A DNA stretch of 64,000 bases from positions 17,504,012 to 17,568,011 of the forward strand of contig CM068313.1 of assembly GCA_034766995.1 (NCBI GenBank). Direction: 5' to 3'. How positions within the stretch are numbered: position 1 is the first letter of the stretch; each line of letters begins with the position of its first letter. The position numbers were made by a program, and so were the translations under genes. The DNA comes from Acanthacorydalis orientalis (taxonomy: Eukaryota; Arthropoda; Insecta; Megaloptera; Corydalidae). Under the pieces are notes generated by a model. It had not been told where the DNA came from. It did no database searches and saw only the letters and a program-made list of their open reading frames with translations. This document shows positions 13,321 to 25,100 of this stretch, in pieces.

Positions 13321-13801
13321 AAATCAACAATCCCACTCTGTTTAAAGAAAAAAGAATTCGATCAGTGTATACTACCGGTCCTTACCTACGGCAGCGAAAC
13401 ATGGGTGCTTAACGCCAAAATAGTTCAAAGACTCCAAACAACACAACGAAGTATGGAACGATGCATGTTGGGAATAACAAGAAGAGATAGAAAGAGAATA
13501 GAATGGATACGAAAACAAACAGGAGTCACAGATATAATAAGAAGAGTAAAGAGTCTGAAATGGAAATGGGCAGAACATATCGCAAAAAGAGAAGACAACC
13601 GATGGACAAGAGAAATTATTGACTGGGAACCAAGGAATATGAAAAGACCGAGAAAGAGACCAATGAACAGATGGGATAAGGATATTAAAAACTTTCTTGG
13701 AAAACTGTGGAAAAGAGAGGCAGTGAATCGAACAAAATGGAAAATCATGGAAGAGGCCTTTATCCAGCAGTGGATTGACAGGGGCTGAAGATGATGATGA
13801 T
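13321..13801 (+). mobile_element. 5'-truncated RTE-like non-LTR retrotransposon, C-terminal reverse-transcriptase end
   Basis: One open frame runs from the edge of a TA tract at about 13321 to a TGA at 13786-13788, about 155 codons. It begins with the late RT motif LPVLTYGSETW, passes ITRRDRKR and WKWAEHIAKRED, and ends near EEAFIQQWIDRG. This is the usual C-terminal end of insect RTE-type endonuclease/reverse transcriptases. Directly after the stop is a GATGATGATGAT tract, the simple-repeat tail expected of this group. The endonuclease and RT catalytic core are missing (5' truncation), so the copy is inactive. The frame has no stop, which suggests a fairly recent insertion. Confidence 0.85.
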
Positions 13802-14023
13802 GATATATATGCGTGTGTGTGTATACGTATTATAGTTTTTGAAAATTCAATAAAAACAGTACTACAAAATATATATTTTTTTATTCCATATTTCATTTTT
13901 ATAAATAGAAATATTTTTAATATTTCTTTACAGACGATCGACCAAGTTCTACTCTTGAAAAGAATATTCCTAGAATTATGCTTAGATTTGAGAATTATAC
14001 TATTTTTAATCCTCCATGTATGA

Positions 14024-15170
14024 TAAGAAAAATAAATATTTTGATTTCGGTGACTAAACCTTTATATCTAATATACAGTTTCATTTTATAGTTGACATGA
14101 TTCACAAATTCTTATAACCTATCAAGAACTCTTTGCATTCATTATGCTATTGAGATTTAAAATGTTTTTCTTTTGTTATGCCTAAGGTGCACATGTTAAT
14201 CCTAAATTATAAGTATTTTTGGGGCAGAGTAAGAGTAAAATGTACCATAAAAGTTCACGCATGTACTTTATTTATAATTGAGTAGTAGTTGAGCAGTAAA
14301 ATATCAAACCTTTTTACAGGCACCACAGCCTTCATGTAAATTTATAGCATTGCCCTACATTTATTTCCTTCGACCAGATAATATGAGTATTTACTAGCAG
14401 TATTTTATACCCATAATTATCATAAAAACATTACTTTAGTTACCAATAAAATTATACTCACTTATATATTGATAAGTAAATAAATATTTAATCATAAAAT
14501 ATTTTTTGTCTACAATATCAGTACTCAACGAAATTATAAAGTCAACAAATGTAACATAGGCTCGCCCATTACACGTGGTTTAATCCGATGTTATTTTTAA
14601 AAATAATAAATATAATATTAAATAATTATGAAAATATTAAATAATTATTTACAAATACGCAATACTTTTACATGAATGTAAAGACTCATCATCACACGGC
14701 TCCACGATAAATTCGTTTTCGACTTCCTATTGGGTATAAATTTTAAGAGGGGAAACATGACTATAATAACTTCGTTGCGATGTCAGAGGCGTCAATATAT
14801 TTATTTTAAAAAATAACGTGCATTTATAAGTATTCGATATTTATTATAACCATTGCTCACACTTCGATATTGGTAATTCGTTCCAAAAGCCAAGCTATAC
14901 ACTGGTATTCTCATAACTTTTTTAAAATGAAAAGTTACAAATTTTCAATTTATTTAGAATAATAGCTATAATTTCGCATTTTAACCAATTCATTTTTACA
15001 AATGAAAATCTCCTATAATTAAAGGTTTCTTACTTGAATACTCTAATATTAAATTACCAAAAAGTACAAAACAGTATATTACTTGTGCTTATCAAAATTA
15101 ATGAAGGCATCATTTAATAAATATAACAACAAATATTTATTTAATATTTGTTTTAGGTATATATATATAT
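14024..15170. other. AT-rich spacer; no gene seen
   Basis: No open frame, splice-linked exon or clear repeat was recognised. Scattered less AT-rich words (about 14550-14900) have no assignable meaning. Confidence 0.5.
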
Positions 15171-15177
15171 ATATTCT

Positions 15178-15525
15178 TTTTCTTCGATGGCGCTACAGTC
15201 CAAACGAGGCTTGGCCTCCTTAATTTTCTGCCTCCAAACATCCCTCTGTTTGGCAGTCCTTCTTCAGTTCCTTACTCTCAACATTTCCACTGCATAGTGG
15301 TCGTTTGCCGTTAAATCCATCCAGTGTTCAAGGCTTATTTTGAGGTTTCGTAACGTTTGTTGTTTTACGAGGTAAGGTGTTAACCCCACACCCAACCCTT
15401 TTTTCGGAGGACCATTCTTCTGCTCTCGTTCGTTATCTAACCCCTCTCGTTGTCGGAGTTACCCGATCTTGAGTGAAATTACTCAGGTTAACAAAGTTAA
15501 TCACTTGGAGGTGAGAGCCAAAATT
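15178..15525 (-). mobile_element. Non-LTR retrotransposon relic, 3' coding end plus upstream piece
   Basis: On the minus strand, 15340-15178 reads as the end of an endonuclease/RT-type polyprotein with a stop or two: ...HWMDLTA..., LRVRN, RRTAKQRDVWRQKIKEAKP. The adjoining 15341-15525 is clearly GC-richer and belongs to the same block, with repeated AAC/CCC words. Both sides end in TA tracts (15160s and 15532-15581). The element is inactive and the exact family is uncertain. Confidence 0.6.
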
Positions 15526-15530
15526 GAGTA

Positions 15531-15531
<1 letters not shown>

Positions 15532-15581
<50 letters not shown>
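15532..15581. repeat. (TA)n microsatellite
   Basis: About 25 units bordering the non-LTR relic. Confidence 0.95.
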
Positions 15582-15585
<4 letters not shown>

Positions 15586-15734
15586 GGTTCCATAATTTAC
15601 AAATGAAAGAATATTTACCTTAATACCCATTATCATTTCTGCAAACTATGAAATTTGAATAGCGATTCCATCATCCCGAAATCACTCAGATACAGAGAAT
15701 ATAATATAAAGAGGGTCTGAAGATAATGACATCG

Positions 15735-15885
15735 CCATTTAAATGCGAATAAGTAGCAATCAATGAAAGATGAATAATCATTTATTGAATATTTTTGATT
15801 AGAGAAAAAATATGGATCATTGAAAAATTAATTTGTAAAAGTAAATTTAACCTCAGTGCCAGAATGATATCGTTATAAAAAAATA
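15735..15885 (+). repeat. Diverged duplicated segment, copy B
   Basis: Homologous to 12762-12915 (see that entry). It lies about 250 bp upstream of the first metallothionein promoter. Confidence 0.6.
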
Positions 15886-15993
15886 TCATTTTTACTTTGA
15901 ATTACAGTCTAAAAATCTATAAAATTGGCACCTATGAACATTTCTAAGCGAACAAATTAAGTACATTCGTGTACAATACAAGTACTTGAGTTT

Positions 15994-16048
15994 GTGTGCA
16001 AATGTATACAAATGATGCACACGTCACGAAACTAAAATTGTTGCACAC
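15994..16048. promoter_or_regulatory. Three metal response element cores, metallothionein 1 promoter
   Basis: The MRE core TGCRCNC occurs at 16016-16022 (TGCACAC, plus), 16042-16048 (TGCACAC, plus) and 15994-16000 (minus strand). They lie 113-167 bp upstream of the ATG and just upstream of the TATA box, the usual place for MTF-1 sites in metallothionein promoters. The element at 16016 continues as TGCACACGTC, a decamer also found upstream of metallothionein 2. Confidence 0.8.
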
Positions 16049-16062
16049 TGCGTCGACTCGCC

Positions 16063-16070
16063 ATATAAAC
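16063..16070 (+). promoter_or_regulatory. TATA box of metallothionein 1
   Basis: ATATAAAC in an unusually GC-rich promoter stretch (CTCGCC before, GAGCCCGCG after), so it is not just background AT. Transcription would be expected to start about 16090-16100, giving a 5' leader of about 65 nt. Confidence 0.7.
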
Positions 16071-16160
16071 GAGCCCGCGTCTCACTAATCAGCAAGTATT
16101 GAATATACTACACACTATTTTGTATCAAGAAGTTAAACAATTTTAATAAAATACATCATC

Positions 16161-16370
16161 ATGCCTTGTGGATGCAACAAACCAGGTAAGAAATATATTT
16201 ATTTATGTACAATTGTTTATAAATACATTCATAACACAATATTTTCCTGCATATAATTGTAAATGTTAATTGCTTCGAACTACTGACAAAAATATTTCTA
16301 TTTTTTCAATTGTATATTATTAACTATTTAATTTATTTTTTAAACTATATAAATTATTTATATAGGTTAT

Positions 16371-16433
<63 letters not shown>

Positions 16434-16807
16434 TTACTTAATATAATATTTTTCGTAAAAACTATTTTTATTTCATAATTTAACTATTTTTTATTTAAAT
16501 AAATTTATCAAATTATTCAGTACCTCTTTACATTGATATTTTTTATTCTCTTCCGGGAAAGAAAATTTCCGAAAAAAAGAAGAAAATATATATATATATA
16601 TATATTCAAATTTGTATAAATCTAGAATCGTACATGTATATAATGATTGTTGTATACAACATACAGGGAAATACAATAATATTTTATTTGACAGATTGCA
16701 AATGCACTGGAAATAACTGCAGTGGAAAGTGTGGTACTGACTGCAAATGCAACTGCAAAGGCTCGCAACCATCCGATGGATGTTGTAAACCTAAAGATAA
16801 GCAATGA
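16161..16807 (+). CDS. Metallothionein-like protein 1 (45 aa, 11 Cys), 2 exons
   Basis: Exons 16161-16185 and 16695-16807; donor CCAG|GTAAG, acceptor TTTGACAG, phase 1; 46 codons with the TGA. The protein begins MPCGCNKPDCKC and continues with Cys-x-Cys and Cys-x3-Cys spacing: Cys at 3, 5, 10, 12, 17, 21, 25, 27, 29, 38 and 39. There is no aromatic residue and Lys is frequent, as expected of a cytosolic metal-binding metallothionein. Promoter signals are in place: three MREs and a TATA box upstream, and AATAAA at 16922-16927 downstream. The 509-bp intron carries (TA)n at 16377-16428. It is the first of three tandem paralogues. The role (copper/zinc/cadmium buffering) is inferred from the family; which metal is preferred cannot be read from the sequence. 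Confidence 0.92.
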
Positions 16808-16921
16808 ACAAATGGACCAGTTATTTCTAAGCTATTCTTATTTTTAATATTTTTTCTATATGTATTAATATAATTTTATTTCATTAAATTAAATATTGGA
16901 ATTGTATGTTTCATTTTATTA

Positions 16922-16927
16922 AATAAA
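16922..16927 (+). terminator. Poly(A) signal of metallothionein 1
   Basis: AATAAA 115 nt after the stop codon. In such AT-rich DNA the hexamer alone is weak evidence, but the position fits. Confidence 0.5.
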
Positions 16928-17609
16928 TATATACTCAATTTTTACTTAACATTTTTAATATTTATTCCTGTAATAACACACAAACACCTCACCCTCAACA
17001 AACTTTATTCCCAATACATTATATTGAAGATCCATTTAAGTTTATAATTTAACAATTTTATTCCAAACAGTACAAACAGTTTTACTACTCTTCTGATAAA
17101 CATAATATGTCATGTTTATTTCTACAAACTATGTAGTCATTTTATAGTTATTGGTAGTGAAACAAAATACAATGGTAATAATTAAAAATACAACGTATGA
17201 TAAATATACTGAATTAAAAAAAGGCGACTTCAAAACATTTTCATATTTTTTTCATAATATTTGTATCATTTCGCCAACTGTTATAAAACTAAATTTAATT
17301 TTTAGTCCATTTTAAAGCACGAAAAAGAATTTATTAAGCAGAGACAATATATTTGTAGTTTACTGGTTGATCAGTGCACCACAATGACAAATTGTACGTA
17401 ATTAACAGTTTTATTTCGATTTTCTGTTAAGTACATTTTATTTAATCCCACTAGAAAGTATACTAAAAGTATGTTTCAGTTACTGAAACAGAAAAGATAG
17501 ATGTTTATGCTTATCAAATATTATTTAGAAACTAAACTTAATCCTGTCTGAGATCTTAGGGCAATAATGGATTTAAAAAGTACACATCTGATCACACATA
17601 CCCGCATTC

Positions 17610-17667
<58 letters not shown>

Positions 17668-18880
17668 CACCAAATAATTGTTTTAATTGAATGAAGATAA
17701 TTCTATTCATAAAAAAATATTTTTTTATTTTTTTCCATCAGTTGATAAAAAAATATAGATTTAGGTTAGTCCGAGAAATTTAGCAATCAAAATAATTTGA
17801 TATAAACACGTTAATGGAAATAATGTTATTTATTAAAAAAATATATTTTTTATAAAAATACAAAAACTAACTACATATGTACATGGAAAGAAAGAAAAGT
17901 TCATAAAAAAGTTCATCATATAAAACATTGCACATAAACAATTCAGTTGTTCTTGGGAAACAAAATACAAGTATATGAAACAAAACAAACGTGAACAAGG
18001 CGACTCTTCTAATAAATTTTGATTCATGTAACGCAAATTTAGATATTTCCTTATCAAGTTTAGAATGAGATCTGAATTCAGTACTGCTGTGCTAAATGCA
18101 TTATCGTAGATATGAAGGGGTAAGCATTATAAATTCGAAGCCTAGTTCAGTCAGAAAGAGTATTGCTATTATCAACTTTAACAAAAAATAATTATTCGAA
18201 ATAACGCAGGGAGCAAAATAGTACATATAACTGCAACGAAAAGCAAAATTGTGCGTCTAGTACAATAAAACTGCAGATTTAACGGTTTTATCTTTTAATC
18301 GAAGTTGTAATAATAAAAACCCTTCTAGGTGTTATTTTCAATACATCATTAACGAATTTACTTCAACAGGACAGACAATAAGTCAAAATTATAAAAAAAG
18401 AAATGAAAATGAAACTAAAACAAGGCATGCACGTTTAATAATTACAGTCAGATAAAAAAGTCTCAGTACACTCAGGTATTACATAAAAAAATCGAATGAT
18501 TTTTGCATTTATATAAATATATTTATGAAACAACCCAAATATTCTTTATTATTTATACTTATATATTATTTAAAAAAATTGATCCATTTAAATTTATTTC
18601 CAAGAAAACAATAACCAGACTAAATTTAATACCAAAAAAATTACAAAAAGTTTCCGTGCATTTGCAGGTTCATCATAAGTTATGCATGTCCTGTCATATT
18701 CATTTCTGTTAAGAGCGCATATGTTTAGTCATAAAGGGATTAGAAATAAGTTGAAATATTTTCATCTTTGAGTAAACACCAGTTCGAGTAATTATTTGAA
18801 TAAATCGCGAAATAAGCTTTGTCAAGAAGGGAATACTAATTGAGACCCGAAATTTAATAATTAAATTACATTAAGAACGA
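16928..18880. other. Spacer downstream of metallothionein 1
   Basis: AT-rich. (TA)n at 17612-17666. No coding exon was recognised. Confidence 0.5.
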
Positions 18881-19830
18881 AAATAACTTAGAACAATAGC
18901 GGAAATGGGAGACAGAACTCATTCCTCTGTACAATGCGCCATAAAAAATGAAAAAATGCAAGGTTCTGTAAAATATAAAGCCCGTTTGCACGATCAAAAA
19001 TTTTCAAAAATATTCAAACCGTAAAGAATAATCATCGTGCCACAGTGACAGACATTTGTACAGAAAGTACTCCTTCAACAAAAACAAAACAATTCACCAG
19101 ACATCTGTAAAAAGCTATACAGTAAACCTCTCTACTGACTACTCTACGGGAAAAAATAACGGGAAAGAACATTAAAATGCATTTTTTTGCAAAAAAGAAA
19201 ACAATAAAATTGAACAATGCGACAATGGCGCTCAATAATTTAGAGCGACGAGACCGGGTTTCAGGTATGTGTTGAGGATAACCAAAAAGTCGTTCTTCGC
19301 AAGAAGTATGAAGTTTTTTACATGGACTATTTTAAAGCGAACAGTCAAATTTTCGACTCCATTAATGATTAGGGGATATATGACCGGTTGATAAGTTGTA
19401 CAACTTACTATTGTAGATAGTATTATCAACGTTGCTAAGTACTAGGAGATCGTTTAAGAAAATCTGATTCATTTAATACCTCGTTTAAGTTCTCCAGAAC
19501 GCAAATATACTGTCCGACAGGTTGGCGCTACTTCCCACACTACTAAAAACACAATAAATCGGTTAGAAGAGCAAAACATTCCAGACATGAAAAGATCATT
19601 CAGTAGTCTCGACCTCTCCCTAATCGAATCTCTATCGAGAAGTATAAAGAGAGAGTTGGGGGTCAAATCCTACTGAATAAATGGAGGCTTGCGTAAAAAA
19701 ATGTTAGCAAGTATGGGGCGCTTTCATGCACAAAGATTATAAAAAACTCATAACCAAGCTTTCTGACCCGAGTATCAGAAGCTACAAACAATAAAAGCAA
19801 CTTTATTGAATACTAGACCTACTATTTTGC
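18880..19830 (+). mobile_element. Decayed Tc1-like transposon
   Basis: Plus-strand reading with many stops and shifts gives, in order, a helix-turn-helix-like start (HSSVQCAIKNEK), a middle piece resembling the Tc1 GYMTG segment near 19370, and the C-terminal signature SLDLSLIESLSRSIKRELGV (about 19600-19660) with a GRFHAQRL-like end. This is the order of a Tc1 transposase. The catalytic triad cannot be traced and no intact inverted repeats were found. It separates metallothioneins 1 and 2. Confidence 0.65.
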
Positions 19831-20053
19831 TTTTTGTTGCAGTTAAGCGCATTATTTTTCTCTCTGTGTTATTTTTAATATTTGTTTTTTAAGTAAAATA
19901 CAATTATTTTTGTTACATTTTATTAAAGTTTGTCAATATAATTAAGTACACTTAACGTACAAAGAATAGATGTTTTAATTAAACGCAACAGGATATTTCA
20001 TGTAAATAAACTTGTTTAGAAAAAAGTAGGTAACGTACTTTTATGCGTTGGGG

Positions 20054-20057
<4 letters not shown>

Positions 20058-20148
<91 letters not shown>

Positions 20149-20183
20149 ATATATATATATATGTATATATATATGTGTGTGTG

Positions 20184-20214
<31 letters not shown>

Positions 20215-20271
20215 GTGTATATATATATATACATACATATATATATATATATATACATATATATACATAAA
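20058..20271. repeat. Long compound (TA)n/(TG)n microsatellite
   Basis: About 210 bp of TA units interrupted by short TG runs and TACATA/TGTATA words, just upstream of the metallothionein 2 promoter. Open frames here are only Tyr-Ile runs and are not genes. Confidence 0.97.
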
Positions 20272-20360
20272 AGGTCAATCCATTTCATTTCCGTGAATTC
20301 TTGTATTCATAACAAACATAATTATTATCTTTTTAATGGACCATGGTTGCTACGGAATTT

Positions 20361-20400
20361 TGCACTCGTCAATGATGCAGCCGTTATTGATTTTGCACAC
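20361..20400 (+). promoter_or_regulatory. Two metal response elements, metallothionein 2 promoter
   Basis: TGCACTC at 20361-20367 and TGCACAC at 20394-20400, each preceded by TTT and followed by GTC. TTTTGCAC(T/A)CGTC therefore occurs twice within 45 bp. Both match the MRE core TGCRCNC and share the decamer with the metallothionein 1 promoter. Confidence 0.8.
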
Positions 20401-20418
20401 GTCTCTACAATGAGTACA

Positions 20419-20428
20419 GTATTTAAAG
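20419..20428 (+). promoter_or_regulatory. Likely TATA box of metallothionein 2
   Basis: GTATTTAAAG 19 bp after the second MRE and about 65 bp before the ATG, similar spacing to metallothionein 1. Confidence 0.5.
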
Positions 20429-20490
20429 CGTGACAAAGAGAATAAATAGTAAATATTTGAAGATTTGTTCTGATCAAGCTATTATACATC

Positions 20491-20543
20491 ATGCCGAAGC
20501 CTTGTAACTGTTCAGGTCAGTCATTATTTATATATTTTAATTC

Positions 20544-20640
<97 letters not shown>

Positions 20641-20993
20641 TATTTGAAGGTGCTTGTATATTGTATTTTTTAAGAAACATTTTAGAAAACGAAAAAGTGA
20701 ATATTATTATAAAATAATAATTCGATTTTTTCTTACAAAAATGTTTAAGAAAATACTAAGACACAATCGGATTGTTTTACTCGAATTACATCTACAGTTT
20801 ACAATATACTTATAAAAGCACAAAAATTTGTTAACCCACTCAATAGAAAAATACACTAGCATTTATAAATATTTCCTAATATTTAAGGAAAATAATGTTT
20901 TTTTTAAAAAATAATATGCATTAACATAAATACAATAAGGTTGAAGCGTGTACTTGTTAATAACAAATAATTCACTTACATATGTACGTAAAG

Positions 20994-21057
<64 letters not shown>

Positions 21058-21310
21058 GAAAAAAAAAGCATATGAATACGTGAATGAATATGATTACGTA
21101 TATCCCCTATTCTTTAATTAATTAAGTTTATTATTTATTCGTTAAAAATAAAATGTATGTTTATTCAAAAAATATTTTCTTAATTTGACTATATTTTCCA
21201 AACATTTGACTTAAATATATTTTTCAGACTGCAAATGTGGCGGCACCTGCGGTAATAATTGCCAGTGTTGTTCAGAAAGTGGATCTACAAAACCATCCGA
21301 TAAAAAATAA
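20491..21310 (+). CDS. Metallothionein-like protein 2 (35 aa, 8 Cys), 2 exons
   Basis: Exons 20491-20515 and 21228-21310; phase-1 intron exactly as in protein 1; 36 codons with TAA. The donor is GTCAGT (weaker than consensus), the acceptor TTTTTCAG. The protein starts MPKPCNCSDCKC and has Cys at 5, 7, 10, 12, 16, 20, 22 and 23, then a Cys-free tail ending KPSDKK. The shared DCKC after the splice join and a KPSD/QPSD tail word tie it to protein 1, but it lacks the last Cys cluster. The 712-bp intron is largely (TA)n tracts. MREs and a TATA-like box lie upstream, AATAAA at 21467-21472 downstream. Function inferred: smaller metal-inducible metallothionein. Confidence 0.85.
20544..20636. repeat. 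(TA)n microsatellite in metallothionein 2 intron
   Basis: About 45 units with one TGTA interruption. A second tract of about 60 bp lies at 20996-21055 in the same intron. Confidence 0.95.
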
Positions 21311-21472
21311 TTTCTTACATTATGTTTTGTGCATTGATACAAAATACATTAAATGTATTATGGTTTTAATTATTGTTACAAAATATTCAATGAATTGTAC
21401 TAACTTACTATAAACATGTAAAAAAATATATTATATAATGATATAAAGGTTTTATTTTTTCTACTAAATAAA

Positions 21473-21747
21473 AAAAGCACAATATATCCTTCGTGATATT
21501 TTTTATATGATTTAATTTAAAATCGTATAAAAGAATGTTTGAAAAAATAGTTCAAGCTCTTATGAAGAAAAATAATGAAACTGATTTTTTTGTATTTTAA
21601 ATAATTATAAAACAAAATACGAATAAAAATAGTTATTTTGTATACTCGGTCTAACTAAATAAGCAAGTTAATATTTGTGTTGCTAAACCGTTTCTAATAA
21701 TAAATTATTAGAAATATAATAATTTCACATATACTAATATCATTTTG

Positions 21748-21817
<70 letters not shown>

Positions 21818-23635
21818 TAGTTGAGAAATGTAATAAACACATTCAAGAGATATTAAGATGAATTTCTTTTCTTATATATTACATTGAAAATGTATTGTGG
21901 AATAAAATACATTTTGTTCGACATTGAATACATCGAAATGAATTCACAAATAATCAATACAATATAAAATGAGTGCATATTGATAGCACGTATTCACCAG
22001 ATTTTTGAAAAAAAAATCCCGGCAATAATACTCCAAGACAATAAAAAAATGTCATAAACTGTTAAAAGCACACTCATGTTTAAATCTAGATTAAGATCTA
22101 ACAATTGGAGTAAGCATAGACATGTAAAAATGTAACATATTCAAAATAGTAAACTTTTTTTGATTTTGATTTGATTGATATCTTGTACACTTCCCCACTC
22201 ATGTTTCATGAAATAAGAATAAATAAAAGCAAAATGAGTCACAACGGTCACAACATAACAATCTTTCTCACACATTATTCATTTACAGTCGCAATAAATA
22301 ATCAGTCTGCTTGGCCTTGGCCTTCAAACACGAACAATGCAAGTTAGAAATTCTTCAGTTGATACCTAAACATGTTTTTACTTATTTTAGAACGTTAACT
22401 TTGATATAATGATGTATATATATAAGGAATACGTTAAATATTCAACAGTATTATCGTACATTAACATTATTTAAACTTAAAACGAGCAGATTCCGTGTTA
22501 TTATTTGTAACTGGATAGAACTGCACAATAAAAATATTAAATTAATTTGGATTTTTTAAATTCTTTATACATTTTTTTTTAAAATTAACATTTATTATTT
22601 TAAGTCCAGCTATTATCAGCTTAATATTATTATCAGATCAAGAAAAAATAATTAATTTCCCGTTTATCATATTTAAAATGTTTTTCTCATTCCTCGCCTC
22701 ACATCTTTCTAAATTAAAAAAAGTCACAATTATATGTTTTATTTTTTAATGCAAAATTTAATAAATTTACACCTAACATATATTGATTTGGGTATATACT
22801 ATTTTCTATTCTAGAAAAATAATGTTTTGAAATATGTCAGTCTTCCGGTTTTTTTTTCTCTGGAGAAAATAGAAATTAATGAAAAATGTATAATTAGAAA
22901 TTCTCAAATTTACTTTGTTCATTTTTTAATCTAGTATTCATATCAATTTTGTAATGAATCAATTTGGCTCAAATATAATTTAAATCAAAGTTATACAGTT
23001 CTACTCAATGAACATTTATTGATTATAAATAACATGTCATAAGTAATTTAAAAAAATAATAATAAATGAAATAAATTAAAAAATAATATTCCTTTCACAA
23101 CAAAAAATAATTGACTGAAAAATGAAGACTATTTAAAATTATTGGTAATTATTTAAACTATTAGTATAATCAAAAAAACAGTAATAGTTTAATTTGCATT
23201 CAGTCAGTTCAAGCAGATAAGAAACAGCTGACTGATTTTTTACCAATAAAAGAACCGTTTCTAATTAAAAAAACACACATTTTACATACTTATTAGATAA
23301 ATTTAAACAATAGTAATTTTTCAACAAGGCACGATTTTAATAAAGATCATCTTTTTATATTCGTTTGTCATTATTGAAGATGTTTTTTTTATAAAGTGAT
23401 GTGCACAGTTTTGAAAGTACAATATAATAATCGGCATCTATTCCACACGAATTTAATGATTGAAACATTTTAAATTACATGTTTGGTTTAAAAAAGAACA
23501 CGACTTACAAACGAAATCGTGTACCTAAACATTACAAATAACGAACTGTCATTGAAATTCTTTTAAGATATAAATCAAATGAAATAAGTTTTAGATTACT
23601 TACAAAGATTCAATACAGATAACGCTATTCATTTT
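21473..23635. other. Spacer between metallothioneins 2 and 3, first part
   Basis: AT-rich with (TA)n at 21750-21813. No coding exon or transposon was recognised. Confidence 0.5.
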
Positions 23636-23640
23636 TTTTC

Positions 23641-23692
23641 ATTTCATTTTTTCTGAGAACAAGTAACAACTTCTTCTCAGAAAAAATGAAAT
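23641..23692. repeat. Perfect 19-bp inverted repeat (hairpin)
   Basis: Arms 23641-23659 and 23674-23692 are exact reverse complements (ATTTCATTTTTTCTGAGAA) with a 14-nt loop. A mixed-sequence stem of this length is unlikely by chance even in AT-rich DNA. Confidence 0.75.
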
Positions 23693-23885
23693 ATAAATTG
23701 GAAATAGGAATTTGGACATTATATTTTTTTAATTAAAAAAATATATCAAAAAAATATTTTCAATTTTTATGGGTATGACTACAAAAAATAGATATTTTAA
23801 CATTGACTCCGGCGCTGTAATTTGTATTTTGCTTTATTTGTTTGTTTGTACCACTGGTGGTACACGTTGGCGTCGATTTGTTAAT

Positions 23886-23889
<4 letters not shown>

Positions 23890-23947
<58 letters not shown>
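23890..23947. repeat. (TA)n microsatellite
   Basis: About 29 units. Another tract lies at 24660-24712. The sequence from 23700 to 25090 otherwise has no accepted gene. Confidence 0.95.
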
Positions 23948-23951
<4 letters not shown>

Positions 23952-24385
23952 AAGATATGATATTATATGACATGACAAAGTTTTGCTTTCTGCAATTGAA
24001 TGTGACAAGTGAATTATATTTCAAAATCACCATGGAAAAGTGCGAAAACAAAAAAATACATTGACATTAACCTAGAGGCAAATTTAAACGTTTAAAAAAT
24101 AAATCCAACCTTTTTTTTTCTGTTCTGTAACACTATATGAAACAATCTTATCATTTTGTGTTTATCTTTTAACATTTTAGCTCTTCAAATAAAAGTGTCT
24201 AGTAATACTAATGACGAATTAAAAGTATATTTTAGAACGTAGAATATTTGCGAAAATACAGATACATCCATTATTCTTGTACTGTATAAGAACAACCTTT
24301 AAACAAGATACTCACGTAGCAAATTTCAGCAGCGCAACTTGATTTTGAAATCATTTATCTTGTATTACATATGTATGTATGTATG

Positions 24386-24428
<43 letters not shown>

Positions 24429-24661
24429 AATATAAAATAATTGTTTATCAAATAAAACGTATATATATACTTACTCAAATCAAAAGAAAGCTCCGCAATT
24501 ATTTAAATTGTCATATTTGTGCACTACATTTTCAAATGAGATTTAAAAACATAAGCATAGTCTTCTTTTTCATGTAACTTTCTATAACTATATTTTATAA
24601 TAAAATGTGGCGGGCGCAATAATATTATGTAATTTTTTTTTTGTAATACATACGAATGTAC

Positions 24662-24716
<55 letters not shown>

Positions 24717-25057
24717 CTATGTTTAGACATACCAGATCAAATAGTCGAAGTGAAATGTATTAAGAACACTGGTGTGGAAATTGAAAAGAAAAAGAAATCT
24801 CTTCATTTTAATTCTATATCTAAATTATTTGTAAGAGCTTTATAAAACCTGGTGGATCTTTGTATAATATTCATTAAAGGATGCCGTGTCTACATATTAC
24901 ATTATAGCATATCGAATCCTTTGGATTCATTATTAATTCCATCAAGAACAGAAAAGAGGATTCAATAATAGGTTTTATTATTTTTTGGAATCCCTGCCAT
25001 TTGATTTTCTGACTTAAGCAAATGTACTTACATTATTATTATTATTATTATATATAT

Positions 25058-25097
<40 letters not shown>

Positions 25098-25100
<3 letters not shown>

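Noticed and set aside
13372..13896. 174-codon minus-strand frame opposite the RTE-like fragment
   Set aside because: Antisense shadow of the retrotransposon coding frame.
16491..16804. Minus-strand frames opposite metallothionein 1
   Set aside because: Antisense shadows of the Cys-rich second exon.
20041..20296. Long open frames of alternating Tyr-Ile (also near 23760, 24524, 34025, 38122, 42504, 45767, 48629, 63201)
   Set aside because: They are translations of (TA)n microsatellites, which lack stops in most frames; no start context, splice signal or domain.
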